DNA from: Acheta domesticus
Lineage: Eukaryota > Arthropoda > Insecta > Orthoptera > Gryllidae
NCBI GenBank assembly: GCA_031308135.1
Contig: JAHLJT010009436.1
Coordinates: 138,143,803 to 138,207,802 of the forward strand
Length of the DNA: 64,000 bases
Direction: 5' to 3'
The notes beneath the pieces are model-generated. The model worked only from the letters and a program-made list of their open reading frames with translations, was not told the origin of the DNA and did not search any database. The position numbers were made by a program, and so were the translations under genes. This document shows positions 22,491 to 34,314 of this stretch, piece after piece. Position 1 is the first letter of the stretch. Each line of letters begins with the position of its first letter.

Positions 22491-25400
22491 TTGTCGTGTG
22501 CAGCGGAATCGAATGAGTTAATTACTTCTGCAGATGCCGCACTCACCCCCAAAAAAGGTTTTTAAAGAAATCTCTTAGAATCTTCTGGATGGATCCCAAA
22601 ACAAATATCAATTCCTCATTAGGAGACCGAGACGCGTAAAAAGACATCTCATTTGTTTGATATGGTGGACCGAAATCGGTTTAGCTTTGAGTGACGGACG
22701 GACGCAGGTTACTAGATTATTGTATAAGGATGTGTATAATAAAAGGATACCTAATTAACAATCAAGAAAGTAAAAATATTCTAATAATGATAAATTGTGC
22801 TTAAATTTGATCAATGTATCGCTTATTTAAGAAAGAACTCATTAAATGCCAAGTTAAGGAAATATAACATTTTGTTGAATTCCTTTCTTAATGGGTTCAA
22901 CATTTGATACATTTGATACAACAATTCATACATTTGATTTTCAAATGTTTCTTGTACTGTACTTACGGAGATATGGAACATTAAAGGTCGTGTTCATTTA
23001 TAAAAAAAGATACCAGCTGTAATGATTTTTAATGCCTCGTTCTGATTTAAATTATCTCGCTCGAAATTTAGGCAATTTAGTTATTGGTCGCTCATCTTTT
23101 AGACAATTGTTAGGTGGAATGTTCGCACGGTGGCCTTCCACTGCGCTGGCGGTTTTTGCTGGAAACAAGAGATGAAAGTTGAAAGTTTACTATTTAATTT
23201 TTCGGCTTCTAATTTCGAGTTTCAGTTTCCATCATGAACTCGCTAACACAAATATTAAAGGTCATGGACAAGTTTTGTTCTCTTACGCGCAGTTCAGCCA
23301 CAAAACAAATCTTGCACTTTTAGTTACGATTCTTTGAAGCAATGATTTGATTAAGAAAATGAAATTTGACTTTAAAAAGATATTATGGCTCAAATGCTTT
23401 AAAAAATCGATCACTGGAGCAGTTGAAGGACTGCCTTCCGAACCTCAGTCTTCACGCGCGATGTCTCACATCGCTTCCTTCGATGTCTCCATGTTTTTTA
23501 CGAAAGTGCTTAGAAAATGCCGGACACGTTGGGACCGTGCCATAAAAACCGTAAGGGTCGGTGTTGAGGATACCATCTCGCAAAGTTACTGCAAACTGCT
23601 CGTTTTCCCCAGCGCTGAAGAAAAACAATCACGCGTCGCCTCGGCCGATTTGCAAGCGCGCCACAGTGGGAGAGGAAACAGTGAAACGTGAAACAAATTC
23701 AGAAATAGAAACTCGGCTGATTCATGTTTACTGATTGTTGCTACGTACGGAAAAGAGTGCTCTCTCTGAAATATGCACCGGCTGGTCCCCAGGCGTGATC
23801 TGAGAGGAGTGTTGCGTCGTCAAATCTGGTCAGTTGGCAAGCTTACGCAGTGCGCGCTGGATGTTTTGTATAGCCAGGGCTAATCACGTTTTCGCTCCGT
23901 AGAGCCAAGGCCGATTGCTTCCGGTCCACAGCGGGCGGCCGGGGCCCAGAGGGAGCACTATGAGGGATTCAAGTGTCAAACGCCAGGGTAAGAGAAATTC
24001 AACGGTGGCGCTTAGCGCCCCACACTGACGTGATTTTGTCCATAGACACCTTGTTGCGTCCACAGGCGCAAATACCAAAACAGCCATTGTCTGATTGTCA
24101 CCTCCACTAACATAAGATAAATAAACAAATAATTTTGGCAAGGAAAGAATTTCAGCAAATACCTTTGAGAAAGATTGCGACAGTAGTAATTACTGAATGT
24201 TGAATTGTCAAAAATCATGTAAATGTTTTTATTTAAGAATTGTTATGCCATCAAACTACCAAAAAAGTACCAAGTATTATTCTAAAGAGATCTTGCATAG
24301 TACGTCTTTTTACATTTTAAAAATATTTTTTCTTTCAAAATGCGTTAAAAATATTCTGCCCAAACGATTGAGCGCAACTTAACCTCAAGACATTTATCAA
24401 GCTCTGATCTATAAGAGCTTCTCAGTCTCGATTTACAAACTTTTAAATTAGAAAAATTGCTCACAAACATATATCGACACAAACATACTTAAAATTTGGG
24501 CAGCATGCACGTGGAACTAATGAAATTGTCTCTGAGGAATGTTTTTGTAAAAATGAAGTACATATTTCTTGTGCTGGAATTTGTCTTTCAAATTGTATCA
24601 TTTTGAAGATATAATATTTCCAACTGTAAATTTGATTTACGCTATCAACATTGAAACCGGTAAAGCAAAACCTTTGATATCTGAATCCATATCAGAAATT
24701 TCACGAAATCTGTTTTAAATTATACGTTCTTTATCAGTGTATTTGTCGTGCTTAACTGAATGATTCATCGTGTAATGATTCTTTAGATTACACTCTTTAA
24801 TATGATTACAATTTTTATGACAAACTAAACATTATATATCATCACCAGTTTTTGAGAAAAAAAATTGTTCTTCCCATTTATTTTTAAAAATTATCGGACT
24901 ATTATTAATAGAGCCACTTGTTTCCTCTTCCATGACAAAACATTTTGTAATGTCGTCTTGTGTGAAACTGAGCTGTCCGCCTTATCGCTTCTACCTCTCA
25001 AGGCTTCGCTCGCTCCCGCTGCTGCTCTCGTCATCTGCTCCGGCCACTGTCGACGGCTCTTTGCTTCAGAAGCGCCTTTTCTGATGAGCCCTAGCAGTGG
25101 CATGCGGTGATAATTTTCATAGTGGAAGCACTTTTGAAGTCCAAGGTATAAAAAATGTAAAACAGTTAATGATATAAATTTTCACAAAATGTGAATATTA
25201 ACCCGGAAGTCTTGCATACGAACGTAACTGGTCGCTCGGGAGTAAACAGACCTCAGGGAAAATTTCGTTGCCTAAATGCCTTCTAACATTATAAACAAAT
25301 AGAATTCGGTATTTATGTGACTTACAACTTAACCTTATTTATCGAGTGCTTAGTTATTTAAAATTATTAACAAATTTATAAAACCCATCAATGCATTAAA

Positions 25401-25670
25401 ACATATTTTTTCTTTCATAAAATGAAAAATAAGTGCGTTAACTTTAATATAAGTACAATGTTAATTTGAAACTGTATCTATAGAGTTCAGTAATGTTTTT
25501 CGCGATCTTTACAAACAATGGATGTGATGTCCGTTCTACTGTTTTCTTACACTTTCACATTCTCTGGATGCTCTGCGGTTTAAATTCCTCGGACAAATTT
25601 CACGTTCTGTTAGTTCCCTCTCTTGCATCTTGCGTTTCTTGTTTTTGCTCTGAATGCAAATATTGTATTA
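22491..25670. other. Intergenic sequence
   Basis: No recognised gene or repeat. Open frames at 23347-23691 (114 codons), 23884-24141 and 24865-25110 have no recognisable domain. A GGACGGACGCAGG scrap lies at 22695. Confidence 0.35.
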
Positions 25671-25673
25671 CTA

Positions 25674-26060
25674 GCGTACCCGCGCGAGAACTCTCGCATG
25701 GTGAACCCCACCCTTTCGAACCGACACCATGAGTTTAACGTCAAACGCTATATTATTTACAATATGAGTTTGCTGCTGGGCGTTGATGTACATACTTCCA
25801 GACACCGCCAACATTTAAATTGTGCGTTTGGGCTGAGATCATTTGTAGTTGTCGGGCGACTCGCGCTATTCTTTCCATAATTTTAAATTTATTCAGGTAT
25901 TGTAGGCTAGCGCGTTTTGATTTTTGTTTTTCATTTATTTCAAGCTATTTCACTTTAGCTAATTTAAAAAGTTTGTTCTTTGTGCTGTGCCATAGCACAC
26001 GTTTTCCCCTACTACCTCCGCGTATCCGTGCGAGAACTCTCGCATGTTAAACCCCACAAT
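25674..26060. repeat. Direct repeat with hairpin core, 347 bp apart
   Basis: Two copies of a CGTA-CCG-GCGAGAACTCTCGCATG segment followed by AAACCCCAC start near 25674 and 26021. Each contains a perfect 6-bp hairpin GCGAGA-AC-TCTCGC. They are about 85 percent identical over about 40 bp. Confidence 0.6.
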
Positions 26061-26624
26061 CATCCCTATTCTATTTCCATTCTAAGAAGGAAAGTTGTTA
26101 ACGAAACATGTTTATTGCTTAAAAATGCATAAAGGTAACTTGCACTGTACTAACACAATATCAAATAAAAATAAAGAGCAATACAATTAATGTTAAAAGA
26201 AATTTTCAATAAAGATTTATTCAGTATCACGGAGAGTTTTCTTGGGACAATTCACTGTTGATCAGAAGCTGACGGTGCCAGTTCAGTAAATAAGTCAATA
26301 GAATGAACCGTGTCATTGAACGAAAGAATCAGTAGAATGAATCGATAGCTTTGTATTACGAATGGATTATAAGTTGGTCATGGCCTATTGCATTGTCTCT
26401 AACGGTGTCTCTAACGAATTTTATTTATTATTCATAAACTATAATTGTGTATGAGAGAATCATTTTTTGAATTAGGTGAGTACACTTTTCGGTCCCGACG
26501 TGTTTGCGATGTATGCAAGAGAGAAATAGTTTTTACTGATATTTCCTCAAATCAGAGGTTGCAATGTACAACCCAAACAATTAAGTAAGTTTACTATTTT
26601 ATTTCTGTTTTATAGTTTTGCTTA

Positions 26625-27935
26625 AGTAAAGATCTGCTAGTAGAAGTGTTGGTCAGAACATTATTATTCTCTTTAATAGAAATTCTCTTAAAAGTGAGGG
26701 AGGTTTATAAAATAGCGAATCAGCTCTCCAGAGCGAGGGCAGGAAGGACCTAGCGACCACGACGTTGGACCACGTGGTGTCAAAAAGCGTTGGTTATAAA
26801 ATTACGTTGACAATAAAATTACATTTCTAGCATGAACAATACGAATTGAAATAATCAGTAATTATTAGTATTAAAATAGGAAGTTTGGGTTAACAAAAGC
26901 TTAAAATTAGCGTGTGTTTTTGAAATCGATTTTTTCCTCTTTTATATGAAAATACTGATATCAGTAATATATTAAGTAAAATTTGTTTAAAAATACGAGG
27001 ATGAGTTGATTTATTAGTATTAAAATGGGGGGGGCGACAGCCCCCCAATAACAAAAGCTTAAAAGTAGCATGGGTTTGTGAAATATAATTTATTTTAAAT
27101 AATTATATTTATTGCGTTAACATCATGAACATTAATACACGCGTAAGTAGAGATCTGCTAAAGAAGGTCAGGTCAGAACAATACTATTTCTCTTCAAAAT
27201 ACATTCTCTTGAAAGTGAGGGAGGTTCAAAAAACAGCGTGAGCTCCGGAGCGAGAGCGGAGCCGCCAAACAGGTCTCGAAACGAGGGGCGGAAGGCCCTC
27301 GCGAACACAGCACGTTGGACCATTTGGTGTCAAATTGCGTTGGCAATAAAATTACATTTCTAGCATGAACAATACGAATTGAAATAATCAGTAATTATTA
27401 GTATTAAAATGGGAAGTTTGGGTTAACAAAAGCTTAAAATTAGCGTGTGTTTTTGAAATCGATTTTTTCCTCTTTTATATGAAAATACTGATATCAGCAA
27501 TATATTAAGTATAATTTGTTTAAAAATACGAGGATGAGTTGATTTATTAGTATTAAAATGGGGGGGGGGTTGGGGGGCGACAGCCTCCCAATAACAAAAG
27601 CTTAAAAGTAGCATGGGTTTGTGAAATATAATTTATTTTAAATAATTATATTTATTGCGTTAACATCATGAACATTACTACACGCGTAAGTAGAGATCTG
27701 CTAGAAGAAGGGCAGGTCAGAACAATACTATCTCTCTTCAAAATACATTCTCTTGAAAGTGAGGGAAGTTCAAAAAACAGCGTGAGCTCCGGAGCGAGAG
27801 CGGAGCCGCCAAACAGGTCTCGAAAGGAGGGGCGGAAGGCCCTCGCGAACACAGCACGTTGGACCATTTGGTGTCAAAGTGCGTTGGCAATAAAATTACA
27901 TTTCTAGTATGAACAATACGAATTGAAATAATCAG
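26625..27935 (+). repeat. Tandem array of about 0.54-kb units, 2.4 copies
   Basis: Units begin at AGATCTGCTA near 26630, 27151 and 27694, giving periods of about 521 and 543 bp. Each holds an AGTGAGGGAGGTT phrase, a GC-rich block (well preserved in units 2 and 3), GTGTCAAA--GCGTTGG, CAATAAAATTACATTTCTAGC, a G-run and an AGTAGCATGGGTTTGTGAAAT phrase. Units 2 and 3 are over 95 percent identical, indicating recent duplication. A related repeat in the opposite orientation lies inside 62433-63837. Confidence 0.8.
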
Positions 27936-28299
27936 TTAATTGATATATTGCATTACTGAAATACAAATAAAAACTAAAATAATTTAGCTTGCTTTGTCAT
28001 TAATTTACGTGTATTTTGTTTGTAAAATTTTGATTTGGGGATAGGGTGGTTTTAAGGCAGCAGAAATCAATAGAGCACTATTAAAAGTTGTAAGGTAGTA
28101 ATAGTATTACTATTGAATTGTAGTAACATATTTGAGTTTTGTGTAAAATGAATATCTCAATGTCGAGTGCAAATTAACACTGATTCGCATTACATTTTCA
28201 TCTGTTCACATTGTTAAGAACCGAATCCTTTCTGGTGAACGAAATTTTTCGTGTGAAAGAAACGGGCACCGTCAACTTCTGATTTACCAAATTCACAAT

Positions 28300-30491
28300 A
28301 CTTCCTTAAAAATATTTTAAGTAATTATTTAATATTCTTTGACAGTTAGCTTTTAGCTTTTCGTGATAGTCACAAAAAATATTAGCTTTTTACTTTTGAG
28401 AAAGCTACGTGTCTGAACTCGCTGACTTGAAAATTTCAATGAATTACTGGTGATAACGAAAATACTGGGAAAGGTAAAACACAAATAGTCTTCACTCTTC
28501 ACTGTTCACCACAACCCTCCACAATTGAGTACACAGCACTTACAGACAATGGCCAAACGTTAATTGAATAGTTTCACTACACGCATAAGAAACTATCTTC
28601 ATAGGTATCAAGCAACTATAATAGTACTTCTTGTTGTTGATGGAGAGCAAATCTTGAATTAATGATTATGCAAATAAACCTAATCAGACTGCAGAAACCA
28701 CGGTTTATACAGAAAGCGTAAACATAAGATTGAGGAAAGTCTTCTAAGTGTGTCGTTACAAAAATGGCTTCTAGCATCAAGGGCTGAAATATTGAGGTGG
28801 CGTTGATAGTATTGAAACGCGGAACCGAAAATTTAATTGAATGTCTCATATTATAGATTATGATGTGAAAAACGTTTCTTTGAGGCCTTTGACCTTTGGC
28901 CTCAAAATGTTAATTTTTAAGGCTCTAAAATGCTTGGTTTAGGAGTAATTTGACGAAAATTTTGGCAAATGTTGCGGGTTGCATTTGACTTGAATATTCA
29001 GATGCGTTTTTAAAAGAAATTGTTCATATTTTTAAAGTCAAAGTGCAATTCGTCAAGTCTCCGTGAAATTCCCTTTTTTGAGACCTCATTGATAAAGATT
29101 GGTTGCGTCTGAGAGTTGCAACGGAAAGATATACTACTGAAATAATACAGGAGATGATTTTTGGTATCAACTCTCGCGACAATCCTAGTAGAGTTTATCT
29201 CGTAATAGCCCAAGAACGAATACGATCCTAACTTCCGTCTGCGATTCTTATCTGTGGTGATTCCTCGAAATATCAATAATGTTTTAGTCTTCCGAATGTT
29301 GATCGTGCCTACTTCGAATGTATCACAGGAAACGGAGATTATCGCAAGGGATCCGTGGGCGTTGCGTCGTGCCCATCGGCTCTGCTTGTCAACGCGGGTT
29401 GACACCCCTTTCCTCGCTAGATGCCATGACTACTGGGCAGAATGAGTTCGTCAATGCATTCCCTTCCCGCAAAGGAGAACTGCAGAACGGTACGCAAAGA
29501 ATTACGTAGTTTGTTTAGAATACTTTCTTTAACGTAATATAAACGTTCTCTGTATTATTAGATGCTTTATACTTATATTATAATGTAGTTAGCACGTATA
29601 TCAAATACTCTCAAAAAGCCAAAATAATCAATTCTTTCGAACTTGAAGTAGCCACTAGTCGATCACAACGGAAGGGATTCGGATACTCATTCTCGCATAC
29701 TCACGGACCGCTTTTCACGAGGCATGACAAAGTCGAACGCCTGCACCTACAAAGAAACTTTGCTGACGTCACGAGACGAATCTACACACCGTTTTGAAAA
29801 CATGGATTGTTACGGCTCAACCACTAGTATTTAGCTCAGAATCTAAGTTGAGTAAATAGTTTTGCTCAGGCCATAAGCAACGAATATTTTAAATATAGAA
29901 AGGAATTTTCTGTGCTTTGCTTAGGGGAATGACTCATTCCCTTCATTCCATGGCACGCCACTGAGTCCTGGTATAGCGTAAACGGAGTTTGTATAGTTTT
30001 TGAGTCTGTATAGCGAAAGCGCGAAGGAATTGTGGAACTAACATGGGTGGTACATGGAAATCTGAATAAAAGTTTATCGTCATAATATTGCGAACATTTT
30101 GTGTCTGTAATCTGACAAAAATATGTCAACTTTGGTAAAATTGCTAGACATTCATGAATTGATAAATATTTAGTTACCTTCCAAACATGTCCAAGCAAAA
30201 CTTTTGGTTACATTGCATTGAGCATACATTCTACTTTAAGTATGTAATGAGAAACGTTGCCTGTTTTTGCCCCTTTTGAAAAACAATTCTTTTCTAACTT
30301 CGTGCATTCTTCTGCCTTTTTCAGAATCTCAGCCAGAGACGTAAGAAGTAACGAGAATGAACTTATTTTCATGAGGGAGCAGAGTACAACAGTATTCAAA
30401 AACATAGCTGTTTCTTGAAAGAACACGCTAGAGTATTAACTAATTGTCCCTTCTCCTCTAAGAATAAACTCAACCATTTAATTTCTCGCTA
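28300..30491. other. Intergenic sequence
   Basis: No gene recognised. The 131-codon minus-strand open frame at 29010-29405 lacks any motif I know. Upstream of the array, 26270-26350 is rich in short GAACC/GTTCA motifs like those near the ends of the hAT-like element at 62433-63837. Confidence 0.35.
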
Positions 30492-31317
30492 GGTCGCTCG
30501 GCAGTGTCTTTTTCTGAAGCTTCTGACTGTAGTAACCGTAAGAGGACCCAAGAACTGGGGCGGACGTATTCATCAGAAGAAATAGCATATGACATTCAGA
30601 GAGTTAGCGATCTGTTGGTGAAATTGAGGCTTCAAAGTTAGTGAAGAAAATCACTGTTAATATATCTCCTTTTTGAGTAAGTCGATATAGGAAAGCTACT
30701 CGGGATTCGATCCAACAAAAGATCTGTACCTTGATTGGAGAGGAAGGTCCTCTCATGATTATAGAAACTAAACTTTCAAGATATCAGTATGAAGTGACGA
30801 CGTCTAAAGACAGAAATATATTTCCTCCTTATAAAGTAATCCAAGAAGCAAAGAAATTATACTATTTAAAGATTTTAAAGCATTTCTGTAAGTGATAGAT
30901 ATTTTGAAGTATGTCTGCAAACATTGATAGAACATATAGAACGTTGTTTAGTGAACTCTTTAAGTGAAGTGATTTTGAATGAAGAAGGTCCTGGTAGTTA
31001 TGTCAATTTAAAATTGATTTATAAGTGGAGATTTGACGAGGGTTCTGATTTAAATCATTACAAACAAAAACACAGTGCCAGTGAAGCAGGCATCTCTGGT
31101 TACATTGTCTTTCTGTCATCTATCGTCACGCTGCAGTTACTAACCAGAAATTCTTAAAGCAAAACAGAACAACAACAACAACAACCAAACAAACTATTCT
31201 CTAGCAAAACCCACGCCCATCTTCAACTAGATACTGCAGGCCAGTCAGAGTGCAGTTGGAATCAGAGAGTTCGGAGCTTGCAAGCAGCCGAGAAAACATA
31301 CATTGAAAATCAAATAA
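30492..31317 (+). pseudogene. Transib (RAG1-like) transposase, N-terminal and central part
   Basis: Frames joined by eye across stops give a segment with RSAVSFSEASD, KRTQELG and SSEEIAYDIQ, as in Transib N-termini. Next comes a stretch with FPPYKVIQEAKKLYY and SLSEVILNEEGPG. Then follows KWRFDEGSD at the place of the first catalytic aspartate (the family usually has KWGCDGSSG), followed by HYKQK and FLSSIVTLQLL. The last segment is NPRPSSTRYCRPVRVQ and ends YIENQI at 31317. Transib transposases cut and paste DNA in the nucleus and are relatives of RAG1. Several stops and frameshifts make this a relic. It is interrupted at 31318 by another transposon and resumes at 33126. Confidence 0.65.
31315..31317. 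other. Target-site duplication TAA, left copy
   Basis: The TAA directly before the CACTGG end of the nested element is repeated at 33126-33128 after its other end. Removing the element and one TAA restores the Transib reading frame. Confidence 0.7.
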
Positions 31318-31667
31318 CACTGGCCGACGTTTTCAAACTTTTGAAAAGTTACAGAAACAAAATTCACTGATTCTGGCCAATTTTGGGTCGCTGAATACGA
31401 ATATGTTAGCCGTTTTACTAGATTAGCTCGTATTTTTGTGTAACGCATAGTTGCCTAATTTACCGTTGTAGGCATAATGAGGTATCTTAAAGGTACCGGA
31501 GAATGAGCTATTTGACTGCAAAAAGGGAATCAACTTCGTTTTAGCACGTGTGTCAAAGTCAATCAATTTAAAAAAATTCTATAAATTAATTTATTAAATA
31601 TAAACAATTAAAAAACTATTAAGTTAGTTTACTAGCATTTAAAAACTGTACTTCGGCATTTGCATAC

Positions 31668-31925
31668 TCAGAATACTTTATAAGGTATAATGTTCACAGA
31701 TGTATACAGATCATCACTTAGTTTTGGAAAACACTGTCTAAGATACTTCAATCCTTCACCTACTTTGTCTATTCCTTTTATGAAATTCATGAGGTCCAAC
31801 TTAATATGCAGAGGCGGAAGCAGTACCTTGCCTGGAACGATCATACTTGACGTTGTTGGTACCGGGCTTAAATGACTCTCAGAGGGGACACTCCTTTCGT
31901 GAGAAATTTTTCCTGTAGTTCTTGA

Positions 31926-31966
<41 letters not shown>

Positions 31967-32615
31967 TGCTTTGTAAATCCACCTTCCAGACAAATATATA
32001 ATTTTGCAAATACTTTTAGATCATAAATTTGCCAACCATGATCTTTGTATTTGATACGATTTAAAATGAGTGCGAGATGCTCGTAAGTCTCTTTCATTGG
32101 AACAGTGTGCCACAGGAATAGACGGCAGCTTATTTCCATTATGAAGCAACACAGCTTTCAGACTATACTTAGATGAATCTACGAAAGGACACCAATCAGA
32201 TGGATTGTGTTGGATTTCTAACTCATTCATCAGACCATTGATGTCCGTGCATATGCAAAGGGAACCTTTCATTCTGTAATATTCTGAAAAAGGCTCGTTC
32301 CTTTTCCTGTGAAGAGTGTAAGTAGCTCCGGGAGCCAGTAAACACCATTCTTGGAGTCTAGCACCCAAGAATTGAGCTATCTCATTCGTAAGTTGTACGT
32401 CTCTCGCTAAATCGTTCAGTTCATGTTGAAGGATGAAATAAGTCTCATATTTTAAATGGAAGGGGCTATCAGATCATCATCAAATATTTAGTGTCCTCAT
32501 CGGTTTCCTTAGGTGCTGCAATATCGATAGTTTCCTAATCGTTCGGAAGAGTAGGTGCAGGTAAATTTTCTCCACGAGGCACTGCTCTGATCACGGATTG
32601 CAAGTTTGGATATTC
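31668..32615 (-). pseudogene. Transposon-encoded protein of nested element, frameshifted
   Basis: Reading on the minus strand, the recognisable pieces in order are SVIRAVPRGENLPAP (about 32600-32560), then YFILQHELNDLARDV and IAQFLGARLQEWCLLAPG. WCPFVDSSKYSLKAVLLHNGNK follows in parts (32368-32100), then after a frameshift HTVPMKETYEHL and KIKYKDHGWQI-like residues (about 32110-32010) and EGGFTK. After a CA microsatellite that breaks the frame come VLLPPLHIKLDLMNF and LRQCFPKLSDD (31870-31700). The same order of conserved blocks recurs in many uncharacterised arthropod proteins that I associate with mobile DNA. The biochemical role is not established from sequence. At least two frameshifts and in-frame stops show decay. 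Confidence 0.5.
31925..31962. repeat. CA microsatellite within transposon gene
   Basis: A tract of about 19 AC units interrupts the minus-strand gene of the nested element between its GFTK and VLLPPLHIK blocks. Confidence 0.9.
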
Positions 32616-32823
32616 GATGGCACGCTGTTTCTTCTTGTTACTTCCTGCTGTATTGGTCATACAGAAATAAGTCACTATAGAGATACCGGAGTTCTTTCCG
32701 TATCATCGGAACAGCAAAAGACATATTTTTCTTGGCTCCTTTTAGCCAGGCCGTCAGACACATCAGACAACGCACAAGACGGGCCCAGCTTTTATCCTGA
32801 TCCTCAATCTTACAGTCAATATC

Positions 32824-32906
32824 AATATATACATATATATTATATATATATTATATATATATATTATATATATTATATATATATTATATATATATATATT
32901 TATATT
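32824..32906. repeat. Imperfect TA microsatellite
   Basis: Runs of TA with occasional TT phases. They give meaningless Tyr/Ile-rich open frames. Confidence 0.85.
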
Positions 32907-33515
32907 GCTCCTGTATTTCACCCAATGAGTGAAATACTATTTATTTTTGATAATAACTGATGATAACTGAAGCTGTCCCTACTAAATGGTAAAAACTGGC
33001 AACTATGCATTACTCAAAAATACGAGCTAATCTAGAAAAACGGATGTTCATTTCGAATGCAGCATCCTGAAATTAATCGGAATCGGTGGTTTTCCTTTTT
33101 GTAATTAAACTGGCGTCGGCCTGTGTAATTCTTCTACAACCCACTATGATTAGTCTGGCAAATTATATTAATTTAAGGCACTGTTTGATATGTGCTATGA
33201 TTGAATGGAAAATTTGTAATGCCCTGACACAAAAGAAATCCACACAAAAATGCCGTTTATGTGGAGCGACTTCTAAACATTCTAAAGGATTCTAAAAAGT
33301 TCTAAAAATAGAAGCTCACTCTCTACATTTGGAATTTGGTATTTCAGTACTGCACACGTAGATTCGATGCTTTGAGTGCCTGCTGCATGTATATTACAAA
33401 ATTCCAACTACAACATGGCAGGGACATGGGGAAGCCAAGATGATGGTATTTTGAATTTTTTCTTTATTTTTTCTTGAAAACAAGAAAAAATACAGAAAGA
33501 ATTCCAAGAAAAGGC

Positions 33516-33541
33516 GGGTTTGTTTGTGGACAAACAAACCC
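33516..33541. repeat. 12-bp palindromic hairpin inside Transib
   Basis: GGGTTTGTTTGT, a two-base GG loop, and ACAAACAAACCC. It is followed by a partly repeated copy of the same coding phrase, so it looks like a local inverted duplication of the LFVD codons. Confidence 0.7.
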
Positions 33542-33971
33542 ACCTGTGGTTTGTGTTTGTTTGTGGATCAAAGCCTTATTTGGCAATTCTAATGATGGTA
33601 ATACCGCAAGACGGTTTTTTGAGAATCCTGCGATATTGGTATGTGCAACCGAAACTAACAGAATGATTTCGCCAAGTATTTATGGCCATTTCGAGGGGTT
33701 TTCATATTAATTCAGGGAAGTTTCAAACGTTTTGTGTTTATACAGCCAGGTTATTTGTAGATAAGTACCATTGGTACTGTATGCCGCCAGCAGTACACAA
33801 ACTAGTTATTCATTCTCCAGCAAGTGATGGCGAATTTTTTCTACTTATTATGCAATTACACGAAGAGGCAAGTAATAAGGACATTAAGACATTTAGAGAG
33901 GACTTTTCTCATAAGTGTGGCATAGACAAAACTAACGAAGACGTTTTTGCCAACTTTTGATATAATCTAGC

Positions 33972-33998
33972 TATAATGGCAGGGTCACTGCCATTATA
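33972..33998. repeat. 11-bp hairpin near the Transib C-terminus
   Basis: TATAATGGCAG and CTGCCATTATA around a five-base loop. It sits where the conserved C-terminal segment after the EDVF block should continue. Confidence 0.65.
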
Positions 33999-34314
33999 AG
34001 TTACAGTCTACTTCCTGCGAAGAAAATTAAAGAATTTCCGATAGAAGTTTTAAAAATGACGTTACCTGAGCTAGCGCAAAGCGAAACAGAAGAATATGAT
34101 ACTGATGAGTCTTCAGATTCATCATATTGATAAGAACTGAGTCATGCAATGATGACAAAAAACCCAGATAAAGACAATCATTATCTCATTGACAAAGTTT
34201 ATATGAAACAATTATAATGTAGAACTAGTCTGGATTCGAAGCCACCAGGGAATACAAGGGAAAGAAGAGGCGCATAAAGAAGCCAAAAACACCATTAAAT
34301 GAACCTTTAAATAA

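Larger units (their letters stand above)
31318..33125 (-). mobile_element. DNA transposon nested in Transib, 1808 bp with long TIRs
   Basis: Terminal inverted repeats of about 145 bp run from 31318 to about 31462 and from 33125 back to about 32985. They begin CACTGGCCGACG and CACAGGCCGACG and share a long inner block around CTAGATTAGCTCGTATTTTTG. A 3-bp TAA duplication flanks them. The interior carries one decayed minus-strand gene, a CA microsatellite and a TA microsatellite. CACTG ends with a 3-bp duplication resemble the CACTA (EnSpm/CMC) superfamily, but this assignment is inference. Confidence 0.75.
33126..34135 (+). pseudogene. Transib transposase, central and C-terminal part
   Basis: The frame resumes at 33126 with ILLQPTMI, then AMIEWKICNALTQKKSTQKC and CGATSKH. 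This is the family's MIDGK...CxxCGA zinc-binding region, with the second catalytic aspartate changed to glutamate. Next come EFGISVLHT and FECLLHV (33340-33390), KKKIQKEFQEKAGLFVD (33485-33530), GNSNDGNTARRFFENPAI (about 33575-33640), YHWYCMPPAVHKLVIHS, and LHEEASNKDIKTFREDF (about 33855-33910). The last block carries the final catalytic glutamate with about four residues missing beside it. The end is LPAKKIKEFPIEVLKM and an acidic serine-rich tail stopping near 34130. Frameshifts and two small palindromic insertions show that it is dead. Confidence 0.65.

Noticed and set aside
29010..29405. 131-codon minus-strand open frame
   Set aside because: No motif recognised and no supporting signals. 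Length is within chance for 64 kb examined in six frames.
31668..32009. A single intact 113-codon protein
   Set aside because: It runs through a CA microsatellite. Only the C-terminal portion belongs to the transposon gene, so it is described as part of a frameshifted pseudogene.
32598..32960. 120-codon plus-strand open frame
   Set aside because: Antisense to the nested transposon gene and running into a TA microsatellite.
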